Positions 26,865 to 35,165 are shown, numbered from the stretch's first letter. The stretch is DNA of 64,000 nucleotides from Methylotenera_A sp044228245 (GCA_044228245.1 JBGAVG010000003.1:124001-188000); one strand, 5' to 3'. Numbers and translations: made by a program. The notes: generated from the letters alone by a model not told the origin.

Positions 26865-27749
26865 ATGGCACAAACCCAAATGGCACTAGATTCACTAGAT
26901 TTTGACGCAACCGTCGCGCTGGCAACTAAAGTTGCTCCGCACGTAGACATTCTGGAAATCGGTACGCCTTGCATTAAGCACAATGGTATCGAGCTGCTCA
27001 AAACATTGCGCGCAAAATTCCCAAACAACAAAATCTTAGTTGATTTGAAAACAATGGACGCTGGTTTCTACGAAGCCGAGCCATTCTACAAGGCCGGTGC
27101 AGATATCTGCACAGTGCTGGGCACAGCTGACATCGGCACAATCAAAGGCGTGATCGATGTTGCCAACAAATACGGCAAAATGGCACAAGTTGACTTGATC
27201 AACGTGGCTGACAAAAAAGCACGCACACTGGAAGTGGCTAAATTAGGCGCGCACATCATTGGCGTGCACACAGGTTTGGATCAACAAGCTGCGGGTCAAA
27301 CACCGTTTGCTGACCTGGCAATGGTGACCGGTTTAAACACTGGCGCTAAAGTTTCTGTTGCTGGCGGTGTTAAAGCTGCAACAGTGCGTCAAGTGGTAGA
27401 TGCAGGTGCTGATATTGTAGTTGCGGGTGCAGCGATTTACGGCGCAGCAGACCCAGCAGCTTCAGCAGCTGAAATCACCGGTTTGGCACGTGGCAGCAAT
27501 GCAAGTGCTGGCGGTATGGGCAAATGGTTGCCATGGGTATTAATCGCAGGTGCGGTGTTGCTTGGTTTGTATCTGCTTAAAGGTGGCCAGTCAGGTGATG
27601 AAGCGCCTGTGGCAGAGCCAGCAGCAGTAGAGCAAGTTGCTCCAGCAGCAACTGAAGCAGAGGCAGCTCCAGCAGAAGCAGCTCCAGCAGAAGCAGCTCC
27701 AGCAGAAGCAGCTCCAGCAGAAGCAGCTCCAGCAGAAGCAGCTAAATAA
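26865..27749 (+). CDS. hps: 3-hexulose-6-phosphate synthase with C-terminal membrane anchor and AEAAP-repeat tail
   Basis: Hexulose-6-phosphate synthase condenses formaldehyde with ribulose 5-phosphate, the fixing step of the ribulose monophosphate pathway. Residues 1-209 form a complete domain of the orotidine-decarboxylase superfamily with EIGTP (31-35), the catalytic DLKTMD (60-65), GVHTG (133-137) and the phosphate-binding VAGGV/VVAGAAIYG. The normal enzyme ends there; here the frame continues through a Gly/Ser linker into one hydrophobic helix (about 221-238, WLPWVLIAGAVLLGLYLL) and a 56-residue Ala/Pro/Glu tail ending in six AEAAP-type repeats. This predicts a tethered enzyme, probably with a cytosolic catalytic domain. 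Strong ribosome site, own promoter and terminator suggest high expression. No phosphohexuloisomerase gene is adjacent. Confidence 0.95.
   Translation: MAQTQMALDSLDFDATVALATKVAPHVDILEIGTPCIKHNGIELLKTLRAKFPNNKILVDLKTMDAGFYEAEPFYKAGADICTVLGTADIGTIKGVIDVANKYGKMAQVDLINVADKKARTLEVAKLGAHIIGVHTGLDQQAAGQTPFADLAMVTGLNTGAKVSVAGGVKAATVRQVVDAGADIVVAGAAIYGAADPAASAAEITGLARGSNASAGGMGKWLPWVLIAGAVLLGLYLLKGGQSGDEAPVAEPAAVEQVAPAATEAEAAPAEAAPAEAAPAEAAPAEAAPAEAAK
27657..27746 (+). repeat. Six 15-bp tandem repeats in the hps tail
   Basis: Six consecutive 15-bp units of the type GCAGAAGCAGCTCCA encode AEAAP five times and a final AEAAK. The near-identity of the units points to recent slippage expansion; the count may vary between strains. 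Confidence 0.93.
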
Positions 27750-27763
27750 CTGTTGTTTGATAT

Positions 27764-27793
27764 AAAAAGCCGACTTGAAAGTCGGCTTTTTTG
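27764..27793 (+). terminator. Terminator of hps
   Basis: AAAAAGCCGACTT pairs with AAGTCGGCTTTTT, continuing into a T tract, 14 bp after the hps stop codon. It separates hps from hisB. Confidence 0.9.
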
Positions 27794-27889
27794 TTGCACC
27801 TTGGGTTAGATAAAGAATTTAGTGCGCGCGCAACCTAGTTTGAGTTAAAATGTCGTTAAATAATTGATTCTCTTAATGTTTAGATAAAT

Positions 27890-28477
27890 ATGCGCAAAGC
27901 AGAAGTTACCCGCAACACCTTGGAAACGCAAATTACGGTTTCCATCAATATTGATGGTTCAGGTCAATCGAAATTCAACACGGGCTTGGGCTTTCTTGAT
28001 CACATGCTTGATCAGGTGGCACGTCACGGCATGATGGATATTAGCGTGCAGGCCAAAGGCGATCTGCACATTGATGCACATCACACGGTAGAAGACATCG
28101 GGATTACCTTAGGCCAGGCTTTTACCAAGGCGATTGGCGATAAAAAAGGCATTAACCGTTACGGCCACGCCTATGTGCCGCTAGATGAGGCATTGAGTCG
28201 CGTGGTGCTTGATTTGTCCGGCCGGCCAGGTCTGGAATTTAATTGCGAATTCACACGTGCGGCGATTGGCGAGTTCGATGTCGATTTGATACATGAATTC
28301 TTTCAGGGCTTCGTGAATCATGCCAATGTGACGCTGCATATTGATAACCTCAAAGGCCACAACGCACATCACCAGTCCGAGACGATATTCAAAGCCTTTG
28401 GCCGTGCCTTGCGCATGGCGGTGACTTATGACGAACGCATGTCAGGTATCATGCCGTCTACCAAGGGCAGCTTATAA
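27890..28477 (+). CDS. hisB: HisB, imidazoleglycerol-phosphate dehydratase (monofunctional)
   Basis: Manganese enzyme that dehydrates imidazole glycerol phosphate. At 195 residues it is the single-domain form without the phosphatase half found in enterobacteria. Metal-binding repeats HHTVEDIG (about 64-71) and GHNAHHQSE are present. It is the first gene of hisBHAFIE, 140 bp after the hps stop. Confidence 0.97.
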   Translation: MRKAEVTRNTLETQITVSINIDGSGQSKFNTGLGFLDHMLDQVARHGMMDISVQAKGDLHIDAHHTVEDIGITLGQAFTKAIGDKKGINRYGHAYVPLDEALSRVVLDLSGRPGLEFNCEFTRAAIGEFDVDLIHEFFQGFVNHANVTLHIDNLKGHNAHHQSETIFKAFGRALRMAVTYDERMSGIMPSTKGSL

Positions 28478-28496
28478 ACGCTAAGTTCGATTCCCC

Positions 28497-29141
28497 ATGC
28501 AAAAAGTAGATATTGCGGTTGTTGATTACGGCATGGGCAATTTGCGCTCAGTGTCCAAGGCGGTTGAGCACGTGGCTTCTGGTAAAACGGTTGTCGTCAC
28601 CAGTGATGCTAAAGTGATTCACGAGGCTGAACGGGTCATTTTCCCTGGCCAAGGCGCCATGCCGGACTGCATGCGCGAACTGGATTCACGCAATTTGCAT
28701 AATGCTGTCATTCATGCAGCCGAAAACAAGCCTTTTTTTGGCATCTGCATTGGTATGCAATTGTTGTTTGATCATTCCGAAGAAGGTGATACGGCAGGTC
28801 TGGGCTTGATAAAAGGCGACGTAAAGCGCTTTGCACATGACCAAATGTTCGACGACAAGGGTGAAAAGCTTAAAGTGCCGCATATGGGCTGGAATCAAGT
28901 TTACCAGCTGCAGGCGCATCCGCTATGGGCGGGCATTGAAGATGCGACGCGGTTTTATCACGTGCACAGTTATTATGCGGTGCCGCAAGACGATGCGCTT
29001 ACGGCGGGCGCGACCGAGTACCCTAAACGGTTTACCAGCGCGGTGGCACGCGATAATATTTTCGCCACCCAGTTCCATGTGGAAAAAAGTGCACAGGCCG
29101 GCTTGCAATTGCTGAGTAACTTTGTAAACTGGAATCCTTAA
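28497..29141 (+). CDS. hisH: HisH, glutaminase subunit of imidazole glycerol phosphate synthase
   Basis: Class I glutamine amidotransferase that feeds ammonia to HisF. The nucleophile is Cys84 in FGICIGMQLL and the His/Glu pair is in TQFHVEKS; the oxyanion PGQGAM segment is present. 214 residues, normal length. HisF is encoded two genes downstream. Confidence 0.97.
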   Translation: MQKVDIAVVDYGMGNLRSVSKAVEHVASGKTVVVTSDAKVIHEAERVIFPGQGAMPDCMRELDSRNLHNAVIHAAENKPFFGICIGMQLLFDHSEEGDTAGLGLIKGDVKRFAHDQMFDDKGEKLKVPHMGWNQVYQLQAHPLWAGIEDATRFYHVHSYYAVPQDDALTAGATEYPKRFTSAVARDNIFATQFHVEKSAQAGLQLLSNFVNWNP

Positions 29142-29187
29142 ATTATTTACTACAGTTTTTTGTATTTCATCATTAATCAAAACAATC

Positions 29188-29925
29188 ATGCTTATTATTC
29201 CTGCAATCGATCTTAAAGACGGCCACTGTGTTCGTTTAAAACAAGGCCTGATGGAAGAGTCCACCGTGTTTTCAGAAGACCCTGGCGCCATGGCGCGGCA
29301 TTGGGTTGATCTTGGTGGAAAACGGCTTCACCTGGTGGATCTGAACGGTGCGTTTGCGGGCAAGCCTGTGAACGAAGGCGCGATTAAATCCATTGTCAGC
29401 GCGGTGGGCGGCGACATTCCTATCCAGCTAGGCGGCGGGATTCGCGATCTGGACACCATAGAGCGCTATCTGGATAGTGGAATCAGCTATGTGATTATCG
29501 GTACTGCCGCAGTGAAGACACCGGGCTTCCTGCATGAGGCTTGCTATGCCTTCCCCGGGCAAATTATGGTGGGCCTGGACGCCAAAGACGGCAAAGTGGC
29601 GATTGACGGCTGGTCTAAGCTTACTGGGCATGACGTGATAGACTTGGCCAAGAAATTTGAAGATTATGGTGTCAATTCAGTGGTTTATACCGATATCGGC
29701 CGTGATGGCATGCTCACCGGCGTGAATATTGAAGCCACTGTTGCACTGGCGCAAGCGCTCACAATCCCTGTGATTGCGAGTGGCGGTTTAACGAATCTGG
29801 AAGATGTCAGACGTCTGTGCGCGGTTGCGCATGAAGGCATTATTGGTGCGATTACCGGCCGCGCAATCTATGAAGGCACGATTGACTTCGCGGCTGCGCA
29901 AAAATTAGCCGACGAGCTAAGCTAA
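29188..29925 (+). CDS. hisA: HisA, ProFAR isomerase
   Basis: Beta/alpha-barrel isomerase converting ProFAR to PRFAR. The 245-residue protein starts LIIPAIDLKDGHCVRL and has the two half-barrel phosphate sites (QLGGGIRD and SGGLTNLED). Catalytic Asp8 sits in AIDLKDG and the second Asp in TDIGRDGML. Confidence 0.97.
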   Translation: MLIIPAIDLKDGHCVRLKQGLMEESTVFSEDPGAMARHWVDLGGKRLHLVDLNGAFAGKPVNEGAIKSIVSAVGGDIPIQLGGGIRDLDTIERYLDSGISYVIIGTAAVKTPGFLHEACYAFPGQIMVGLDAKDGKVAIDGWSKLTGHDVIDLAKKFEDYGVNSVVYTDIGRDGMLTGVNIEATVALAQALTIPVIASGGLTNLEDVRRLCAVAHEGIIGAITGRAIYEGTIDFAAAQKLADELS

Positions 29926-29938
29926 TGGACTTAAACTA

Positions 29939-30706
29939 ATGGGATTGGCAAAACGCATTATTCCTTGCCTGGATGTGACCAATGGCCGCGTTGTAAAAGG
30001 CGTGAATTTCCTGGAGTTGCGTGACGCTGGCGACCCGGTTGAAATTGCCAAGCGTTACGATGACCAGGGCGCTGACGAACTCACGTTTCTGGATATCACC
30101 GCCAGTTCGGATAATCGCGGTTTGATTCTGCATATCATTGAAGAAGTGGCCAGCCAGGTATTTATCCCGCTTACCGTGGGCGGCGGGGTGCGCGAGGTTG
30201 AAGATGTGCGCCGCCTGCTGAATGCCGGCGCAGACAAAGTCAGCATTAATACGACTGCGGTGCTTAATCCCAAAATGGTGCAGGATGCAACCGCGCGTTT
30301 CGGCTCGCAGTGTATTGTAGTAGCCATTGACGCGAAAAAGGTAGACAATCAGCCATTCGAATGGGAAGTGTTTACGCACGGCGGCCGCAATCCTACAGGC
30401 TTGGATGCCGTAAAGTGGGCGGAATACATGGTGAGTCTTGGCGCAGGCGAGTTGCTGGTAACAAGCATGGACCGGGACGGAACGAAAATCGGTTTTAATA
30501 ACCCACTGAATCGTGCGATTTCAAATGCCGTGGATGTGCCGCTCATCGCTTCCGGCGGCGTAGGCAATTTGCAGCATTTGGTGGATGGCATCAAATTAGG
30601 TGGCGCAGATGCGGTGCTGGCGGCGAGCATTTTCCACTATGGCGAATATACCGTGCAGCAGGCGAAAGAATATATGCAGAAGTGTGGTATTGAGGTGCGC
30701 TTGTGA
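29939..30706 (+). CDS. hisF: HisF, cyclase subunit of imidazole glycerol phosphate synthase
   Basis: Barrel cyclase that uses ammonia from HisH to form imidazole glycerol phosphate and AICAR. The start LAKRIIPCLDVTNGRVVKG carries catalytic Asp11; the phosphate sites TVGGGVRE and ASGGVGNLQ are present, with the second catalytic Asp in SMDRDGT. 255 residues. It overlaps hisI through GTGA. Confidence 0.98.
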   Translation: MGLAKRIIPCLDVTNGRVVKGVNFLELRDAGDPVEIAKRYDDQGADELTFLDITASSDNRGLILHIIEEVASQVFIPLTVGGGVREVEDVRRLLNAGADKVSINTTAVLNPKMVQDATARFGSQCIVVAIDAKKVDNQPFEWEVFTHGGRNPTGLDAVKWAEYMVSLGAGELLVTSMDRDGTKIGFNNPLNRAISNAVDVPLIASGGVGNLQHLVDGIKLGGADAVLAASIFHYGEYTVQQAKEYMQKCGIEVRL

Positions 30707-31080
30707 GTTGGCTAGATGAAGTCAATTGGGATGCTAATGGCCTTGTTCCGGTGATTGCGCAGGAGCATGGCACGGGTAAAATATTGATGGTTGCCTGGAT
30801 GAACCGCGAGGCTTTGCAGTTGACTAACGATACCAGGCAAGCCGTGTATTGGTCGCGCTCGCGCAACAAGCTGTGGCATAAGGGTGAAGAGTCCGGGCAC
30901 TTTCAGAGCGTGCATGAAATTCGCTTGGATTGTGATGAGGATGTCGTTTTATTGCAGGTTGAGCAGGTTGGCGGCATTGCCTGCCATACCGGGCGTCACA
31001 ACTGCTTTTTTAAGAAACTGGAAAATGGTCATTGGCTGATAGACCAGCCGGTAATTAAAGACCCCAAAGAGATTTATTAG
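30703..31080 (+). CDS. hisI: HisI, phosphoribosyl-AMP cyclohydrolase
   Basis: Zinc hydrolase opening the purine ring of PR-AMP. The 125-residue stand-alone form starts at GTG30703, overlapping the hisF stop. Conserved segments are AWMNREAL, YWSRSRNKLWHKGEESGH and the metal cysteines in LDCDED and GIACHTGRHNCFF. In enterobacteria this is fused to HisE; here the two genes are separate. Confidence 0.97.
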   Translation: MSWLDEVNWDANGLVPVIAQEHGTGKILMVAWMNREALQLTNDTRQAVYWSRSRNKLWHKGEESGHFQSVHEIRLDCDEDVVLLQVEQVGGIACHTGRHNCFFKKLENGHWLIDQPVIKDPKEIY

Positions 31081-31096
31081 GCTGAAACCGACAAAC

Positions 31097-31414
31097 ATGA
31101 ATGACGTGCTGAACAGACTGGCGGAACTATTGGAGCTGCGCAAAACGGCTGACCCGGCTTCGTCTTACGTGGCCAAGCTGTATGCCAAAGGCATGGACGG
31201 CATCCTTAAAAAAGTAGGCGAAGAAGCTACCGAAACCGTGCTGGCCGCCAAGGGCGGTAACAAGCAGGAGATTATTTATGAAACCGCTGATTTGTGGTTT
31301 CACACGCTGGTAATGCTGGCCAAGGCAGATTTAAAGCCGCAGGATGTGTTGGATGAATTGGCGCGCCGAGAAGGTTTGTCAGGTATCACTGAGAAAGAAA
31401 GTCGTGCAGAATGA
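31097..31414 (+). CDS. hisE: HisE, phosphoribosyl-ATP pyrophosphatase
   Basis: Removes pyrophosphate from PR-ATP, the second step of histidine synthesis. The 105-residue all-helical protein has the MazG-like signature KKVGEEATETVLAAK and ETADLWFH. It overlaps hinT by 4 bp (ATGA). Confidence 0.96.
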   Translation: MNDVLNRLAELLELRKTADPASSYVAKLYAKGMDGILKKVGEEATETVLAAKGGNKQEIIYETADLWFHTLVMLAKADLKPQDVLDELARREGLSGITEKESRAE

Positions 31415-31749
31415 GTGCTGACTGTATTTTTTGCAAGATTGTTAGCGGCGCAATTCCTGCTAAAAAAGTCTATGAGGATGATGACGTCATTGCATTTAAC
31501 GACATCAAGCCGATGGCTAAAATACATTTTATGATCGTGCCAAAACTGCATGTGGAAAGCTTGAAGGATTGCGATGCGACACATCAGGCTTTGCTTGGAA
31601 AAATGCTGTTGTTGGTGCCAAAATTAGCCAAAGAACAAGGTCTGGCGAGCTTCAAAACCCTCATTAATACTGGCCGCGAAGGCGGACAGGAAGTGTTTCA
31701 TTTACATATTCACGTGTTTGGCGGTGGTTTGCCAGGCGCTAATACTTAA
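31411..31749 (+). CDS. hinT: HinT-like HIT-family nucleotide hydrolase
   Basis: Purine-nucleoside phosphoramidase of the histidine-triad family. The catalytic triad motif reads HLHIHVFGG near the C-terminus, and the N-terminal DCIFCKIVSGAIPA is typical. 112 residues. The hisE-hinT-tatA order is frequent in Betaproteobacteria. Physiological substrate is not evident. Confidence 0.93.
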   Translation: MSADCIFCKIVSGAIPAKKVYEDDDVIAFNDIKPMAKIHFMIVPKLHVESLKDCDATHQALLGKMLLLVPKLAKEQGLASFKTLINTGREGGQEVFHLHIHVFGGGLPGANT

Positions 31750-31759
31750 GGAGATTATT

Positions 31760-31969
31760 ATGGGTTCATTCAGTTTATGGCATTGGTTGATTGTGCTGTT
31801 GATTGTGGTGCTGATATTTGGCACCAAGAAATTGCGCAATATCGGTGGTGATGTAGGTGGCGCGGTAAACGAATTTAAGAAAGCCATGAAGGACGGGCAA
31901 GCTGCGGATGGGGATGAGAAAACCGGTACGACGATTGAAGGCGAAGTGACTCGTAAAACCAAGCAGTAA
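31760..31969 (+). CDS. tatA: TatA, twin-arginine translocase pore subunit
   Basis: A 69-residue protein with one N-terminal helix (WHWLIVLLIVVLIFG), the hinge FGTKKL and an amphipathic helix, then a charged tail. TatA oligomerises to let folded proteins pass the inner membrane. The ATG at 31760 follows AAGGAG. The open frame extends further upstream but that start would overlap hinT without a ribosome site. Confidence 0.96.
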   Translation: MGSFSLWHWLIVLLIVVLIFGTKKLRNIGGDVGGAVNEFKKAMKDGQAADGDEKTGTTIEGEVTRKTKQ

Positions 31970-31989
31970 CTTAGCAATAGCCAATAAAA

Positions 31990-32355
31990 GTGTTTGATGT
32001 TTCTTTCTCAGAGTTACTGGTCATCGCGGTTGTCGCACTTTTGGTGATTGGCCCGGAAAAGCTACCCAAAGTGGCTCGCACGGTGGGCGCATTCACTGGG
32101 CGCATGCAGCGCTACATGACGCAAATAAAGGAAGAAGTGAATCGCGAGATGCGCTTTGAAGAACTGCAAAAACTGCAGCAGGAAATCCAGCAATCCGTAG
32201 AAAGCACACAAACAGGCATGAGCGAGCAGGCTGCTGAAATTAAGAACGCCTTAGCAGAAACTGCTCAAACAACTCCTCGAGACGCTAAAAATCCTGGCAA
32301 GCCCAAGACAACCAAAACCCCGACATCCAAACGCGTCAAAGCCGCAGTAAAGTGA
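31990..32355 (+). CDS. tatB: TatB, twin-arginine translocase receptor subunit
   Basis: TatB forms the signal-peptide receptor with TatC. The start GTG31990 gives FDVSFSELLVIAVVALLVIGPEKLP, including the Glu and GPEKLP motif that distinguish TatB from TatA. 121 residues with a basic Lys/Thr/Pro-rich tail. Confidence 0.96.
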   Translation: MFDVSFSELLVIAVVALLVIGPEKLPKVARTVGAFTGRMQRYMTQIKEEVNREMRFEELQKLQQEIQQSVESTQTGMSEQAAEIKNALAETAQTTPRDAKNPGKPKTTKTPTSKRVKAAVK

Positions 32356-32362
32356 ATCGTGG

Positions 32363-33094
32363 ATGACACCGACCGAATCGTTTGTTTCCCATCTTATCGA
32401 GCTACGTAATCGCTTGTTGCGGATCGTGCTGGGTTTTGTGCTTGTATTTATCGGCTTGTTTCCGTTTGCCAACAAAATCTACGCGCTACTGGCCGCACCC
32501 ATGCTGGCTAAACTGCCTGTGGGTGGCCAAATGATTGCAACCGCAGTTACCACGCCATTCTTTGTGCCGATGAAAGTCGCCATGATGACGGCGTTTGTGA
32601 TTTCATTGCCGCATACTTTGTACCAGATTTGGGCGTTTGTCGCACCTGGCCTGTATGCGCATGAAAAAAAATTAATGGTGCCAGTCATTGTTGCCAGCAG
32701 CGTTTTATTTTTAACCGGCATGGCATTTGCCTATTTTGCCGTGTTCCCGGTGGTGTTTGGTTTTATTGTCGGCAGCGCACCAGCAGGCGTAGCGGTGATG
32801 ACGGATATTTCACAATATCTCGATTTCGTGATGACGCTGTTTATGGCGTTTGGACTGGCTTTTGAGGTGCCGATTGCGGTGGTGCTGATTGCGCGATTTG
32901 GCTGGGTAAGTATTGCGCAATTAAAAGAAGCGCGCGGTTATGTGATTGTGGGCGCGTTTGTTTTAGGGGCCATTTTTACACCGCCCGACATTATTTCGCA
33001 GTTTATGCTGGCAGTTCCTTTATGGCTGCTATATGAGGCAGGGATAATGGTTGCGCAGTTTACGCAATCCAAGCCCAATTCGATAAAAGCCTGA
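32363..33094 (+). CDS. tatC: TatC, twin-arginine translocase core subunit
   Basis: Six-helix membrane protein recognising twin-arginine signal peptides. The 243-residue product has SHLIELRNRLLR at its N-terminus, FVAPGLYAHEKK in the middle (conserved Glu) and FGLAFEVPIAVVLI. It ends 4 bp from the convergent htrA stop. Tat clients in the window include the Rieske protein. Confidence 0.97.
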   Translation: MTPTESFVSHLIELRNRLLRIVLGFVLVFIGLFPFANKIYALLAAPMLAKLPVGGQMIATAVTTPFFVPMKVAMMTAFVISLPHTLYQIWAFVAPGLYAHEKKLMVPVIVASSVLFLTGMAFAYFAVFPVVFGFIVGSAPAGVAVMTDISQYLDFVMTLFMAFGLAFEVPIAVVLIARFGWVSIAQLKEARGYVIVGAFVLGAIFTPPDIISQFMLAVPLWLLYEAGIMVAQFTQSKPNSIKA

Positions 33095-33098
33095 CGGG

Positions 33099-34253
33099 CT
33101 ATCTGCGGGCAACTGCCGGTTTGGGTCGTCTGCCTACAGTTACATCGACGTTAATTTCTTTCTCGGCTCTGGCAATCTTGAGTACCGCTTTTTCATTCGG
33201 TTTTAGTGCGGCAATGATGTTCAGCATGCCGCTGCTATCGATAACCTCTTTGTTGTTGATTGCCAGCAATACATCCCCTGCCTTAAGCCCTGCCAAATCT
33301 GCCGGACTGCCTTTTAGCACGCCCGCAATCAAGGAGCCGCGCACCTGCGACAATTTGAACGATTCGGCCAGTTCTGGGGTAATGTCCTGTGCTTCTATGC
33401 CTATCCAGCCGCGCGTGACGCTGCCGCTGGTCGCGATCTGTTCCATGACTTGCTTTGCGATGCTTGCGGGAATGGCAAAGCCAATGCCCATACTGCCGCC
33501 ACTGCGTGAATAGATGGCGCTGTTGACGCCGACCAGATTGCCTTCCGCATCAATCAACGCGCCACCGGAGTTGCCCGGGTTAATTGAAGCGTCGGTCTGA
33601 ATAAAATTTTCATAAGTATTAATGCCCAAATGGCTGCGCCCAAGTGCGCTGACAATGCCCTGAGTGACGGTTTGTCCCACACCAAACGGGTTGCCGATAG
33701 CAAGCACCACGTCGCCCACATTGAGTTTATCAGAAGCGGCAAAGGTAATCGCCGGAAGCTTTTCCGCTTCTACTTTCAATACAGCCAGATCTGTATCAGG
33801 ATCGGTACCCACCACTTTGGCCGACAACTTTCTACCGTCTGCAAGCGCCACTTCAATTTCGTCTGCGCTCGCAATCACATGGTCGTTGGTTAAAATCAAG
33901 CCCTGCTCGCTAACAATGACGCCGCTTCCCAGGCTGTTTTCGGGCTGGTCTTCTTCATTGTCCAACTGATCGCCAAAAAAATGTCTAAATAGCGGGTCGT
34001 CCTTGAACTGATCATGTGGGCCGGGGGCACTGACTTTGCTTGAGGTAAAAATGTTGACGACGGAAGGCATGGCTTTTTTTGCGGCATCGCTATAGCTGCC
34101 CTTCGCACTGACTAAAGGACTTGGTTGCACCTGATTGATGACAATGGGTTCTTGCTTTGTTTCAAGCAGATGTGGATAAAAAAGACGCAGCACAAACAAT
34201 AAGCCCAAGCAGGCAGTGACAGATTGTGCAAAAATAAGCCAGATTCGTTGCAT
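33099..34253 (-). CDS. DegS/DegQ-like HtrA serine protease, membrane-anchored, one PDZ domain
   Basis: Periplasmic protease with catalytic His125 (TNDHV), Asp155 (DTDLAVL) and Ser229 (GNSGGALI). The N-terminal helix (about 5-24) lacks a clear cleavage site, and there is a single C-terminal PDZ domain (about 275-365). This 384-residue layout matches DegS/AlgW, which trigger the sigma-E response, more than two-PDZ DegP. The start at ATG34253 (MQRIWLIF) is preferred to an in-frame codon 48 bp upstream that would overlap the divergent nif3 gene. Confidence 0.9.
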   Translation of the reverse strand: MQRIWLIFAQSVTACLGLLFVLRLFYPHLLETKQEPIVINQVQPSPLVSAKGSYSDAAKKAMPSVVNIFTSSKVSAPGPHDQFKDDPLFRHFFGDQLDNEEDQPENSLGSGVIVSEQGLILTNDHVIASADEIEVALADGRKLSAKVVGTDPDTDLAVLKVEAEKLPAITFAASDKLNVGDVVLAIGNPFGVGQTVTQGIVSALGRSHLGINTYENFIQTDASINPGNSGGALIDAEGNLVGVNSAIYSRSGGSMGIGFAIPASIAKQVMEQIATSGSVTRGWIGIEAQDITPELAESFKLSQVRGSLIAGVLKGSPADLAGLKAGDVLLAINNKEVIDSSGMLNIIAALKPNEKAVLKIARAEKEINVDVTVGRRPKPAVARR

Positions 34254-34299
34254 ACATAAAAAATGGAATTTGAATGCGTATAAGTATAGGTGAAAATTC

Positions 34300-35046
34300 A
34301 TGAAAATAAATGACTTAAGTGATTATTTAGATCGACTGCTGCGGCCTGAGCAATTCAGTGATTACTGTCCAAACGGTTTACAGGTGGAGGGCAAGCGTGA
34401 AATCAACAAAATCGTGACAGGCGTGACCGCGAGCATGGAGCTGCTGCAAGCCGCACACAGAGCCAATGCCGATGCAATTCTGGTGCACCACGGCTATTTC
34501 TGGCGTGGCGAGGCGCAGCCTATTGTTGGCATCAAAAAACGACGGCTTCAATTTTTACTGCGGCATGACATTAACCTGCTTGCATTTCATTTGCCGCTGG
34601 ATGCGCACCCGGAATTGGGCAACAACGTGATGCTTGCCAAACAGTTGGGACTGGAGCTTACAGGGCGGACAGGTGAAAATGACATGCTGGGCCTGGCGGA
34701 ATTAGGCGCGCCACAATCGCTGCAGGCGTTGGTTACGCATATACAGGCAAAGCTGAATCGAGCGCCCCAGGTCATTGGTGATTTGGCCAGGCCAATCAAG
34801 CGCATTGCGCTATGCACGGGCGCGGCGCAAGGCTATATCGAGCAGGCAGCTGCCGCCAATGTGGATGTGTATATCAGCGGCGAGATTTCTGAACAGACTG
34901 TGCATGTGGCACGCGAAACTGGGGTTGCTTATATCGCGGCTGGGCACCATGCAACAGAGCGCTACGGGATACGGGCATTAGGTGAGCACCTGGAGAAAAT
35001 GTTTGGCATAGCACATGAATTTATCGATGCAGACAATCCGGTTTAG
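34300..35046 (+). CDS. Nif3/YbgI-family dinuclear-metal protein
   Basis: The 248-residue product belongs to the NIF3 family (GTP cyclohydrolase I type 2/YbgI), toroidal hexamers with a dinuclear metal site of uncertain function. Metal ligand segments ILVHHGYFW, AFHLPLDAHPELGNN and AGHHATERYG are clear. It lies between htrA and petA, as in other Betaproteobacteria. An FNR-type box begins directly after its stop codon. Confidence 0.92.
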   Translation: MKINDLSDYLDRLLRPEQFSDYCPNGLQVEGKREINKIVTGVTASMELLQAAHRANADAILVHHGYFWRGEAQPIVGIKKRRLQFLLRHDINLLAFHLPLDAHPELGNNVMLAKQLGLELTGRTGENDMLGLAELGAPQSLQALVTHIQAKLNRAPQVIGDLARPIKRIALCTGAAQGYIEQAAAANVDVYISGEISEQTVHVARETGVAYIAAGHHATERYGIRALGEHLEKMFGIAHEFIDADNPV

Positions 35047-35060
35047 TTGATACATATCAA
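35047..35060 (+). promoter_or_regulatory. FNR/Anr-type box upstream of petABC
   Basis: TTGATACATATCAA is a perfect match to the FNR consensus TTGAT-N4-ATCAA. Its centre (35053.5) is about 60 bases before the predicted pet transcription start, the distance used by FNR at class I promoters, so activation at low oxygen is likely. Confidence 0.75.
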
Positions 35061-35078
35061 TTACTTATCAAATAAAAT

Positions 35079-35107
35079 TTGGTTTCTAGTGTAATAAAAT
35101 GTATAAT
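35079..35107 (+). promoter_or_regulatory. Sigma-70 promoter of petABC
   Basis: TTGGTT, a 17-bp spacer and a perfect TATAAT predict a transcription start near 35114, with a leader of about 52 bases ending in the ribosome site AAAGGAAG before petA. Confidence 0.75.
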
Positions 35108-35165
35108 CACACGTTTTGTAAACCGAGTTACGTCATGCCTCAAAAGGGCAAGTTAAAGGAAGCAA

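Noticed and set aside
27657..27746. Repeat array resembling a CRISPR
   Set aside because: Units are 15 bp, contiguous and coding; no spacers and no cas genes.
27437..27799. 120-codon minus-strand Ala/Ser-rich frame opposite the hps tail
   Set aside because: Produced by the 15-bp repeats read on the other strand; no start context.
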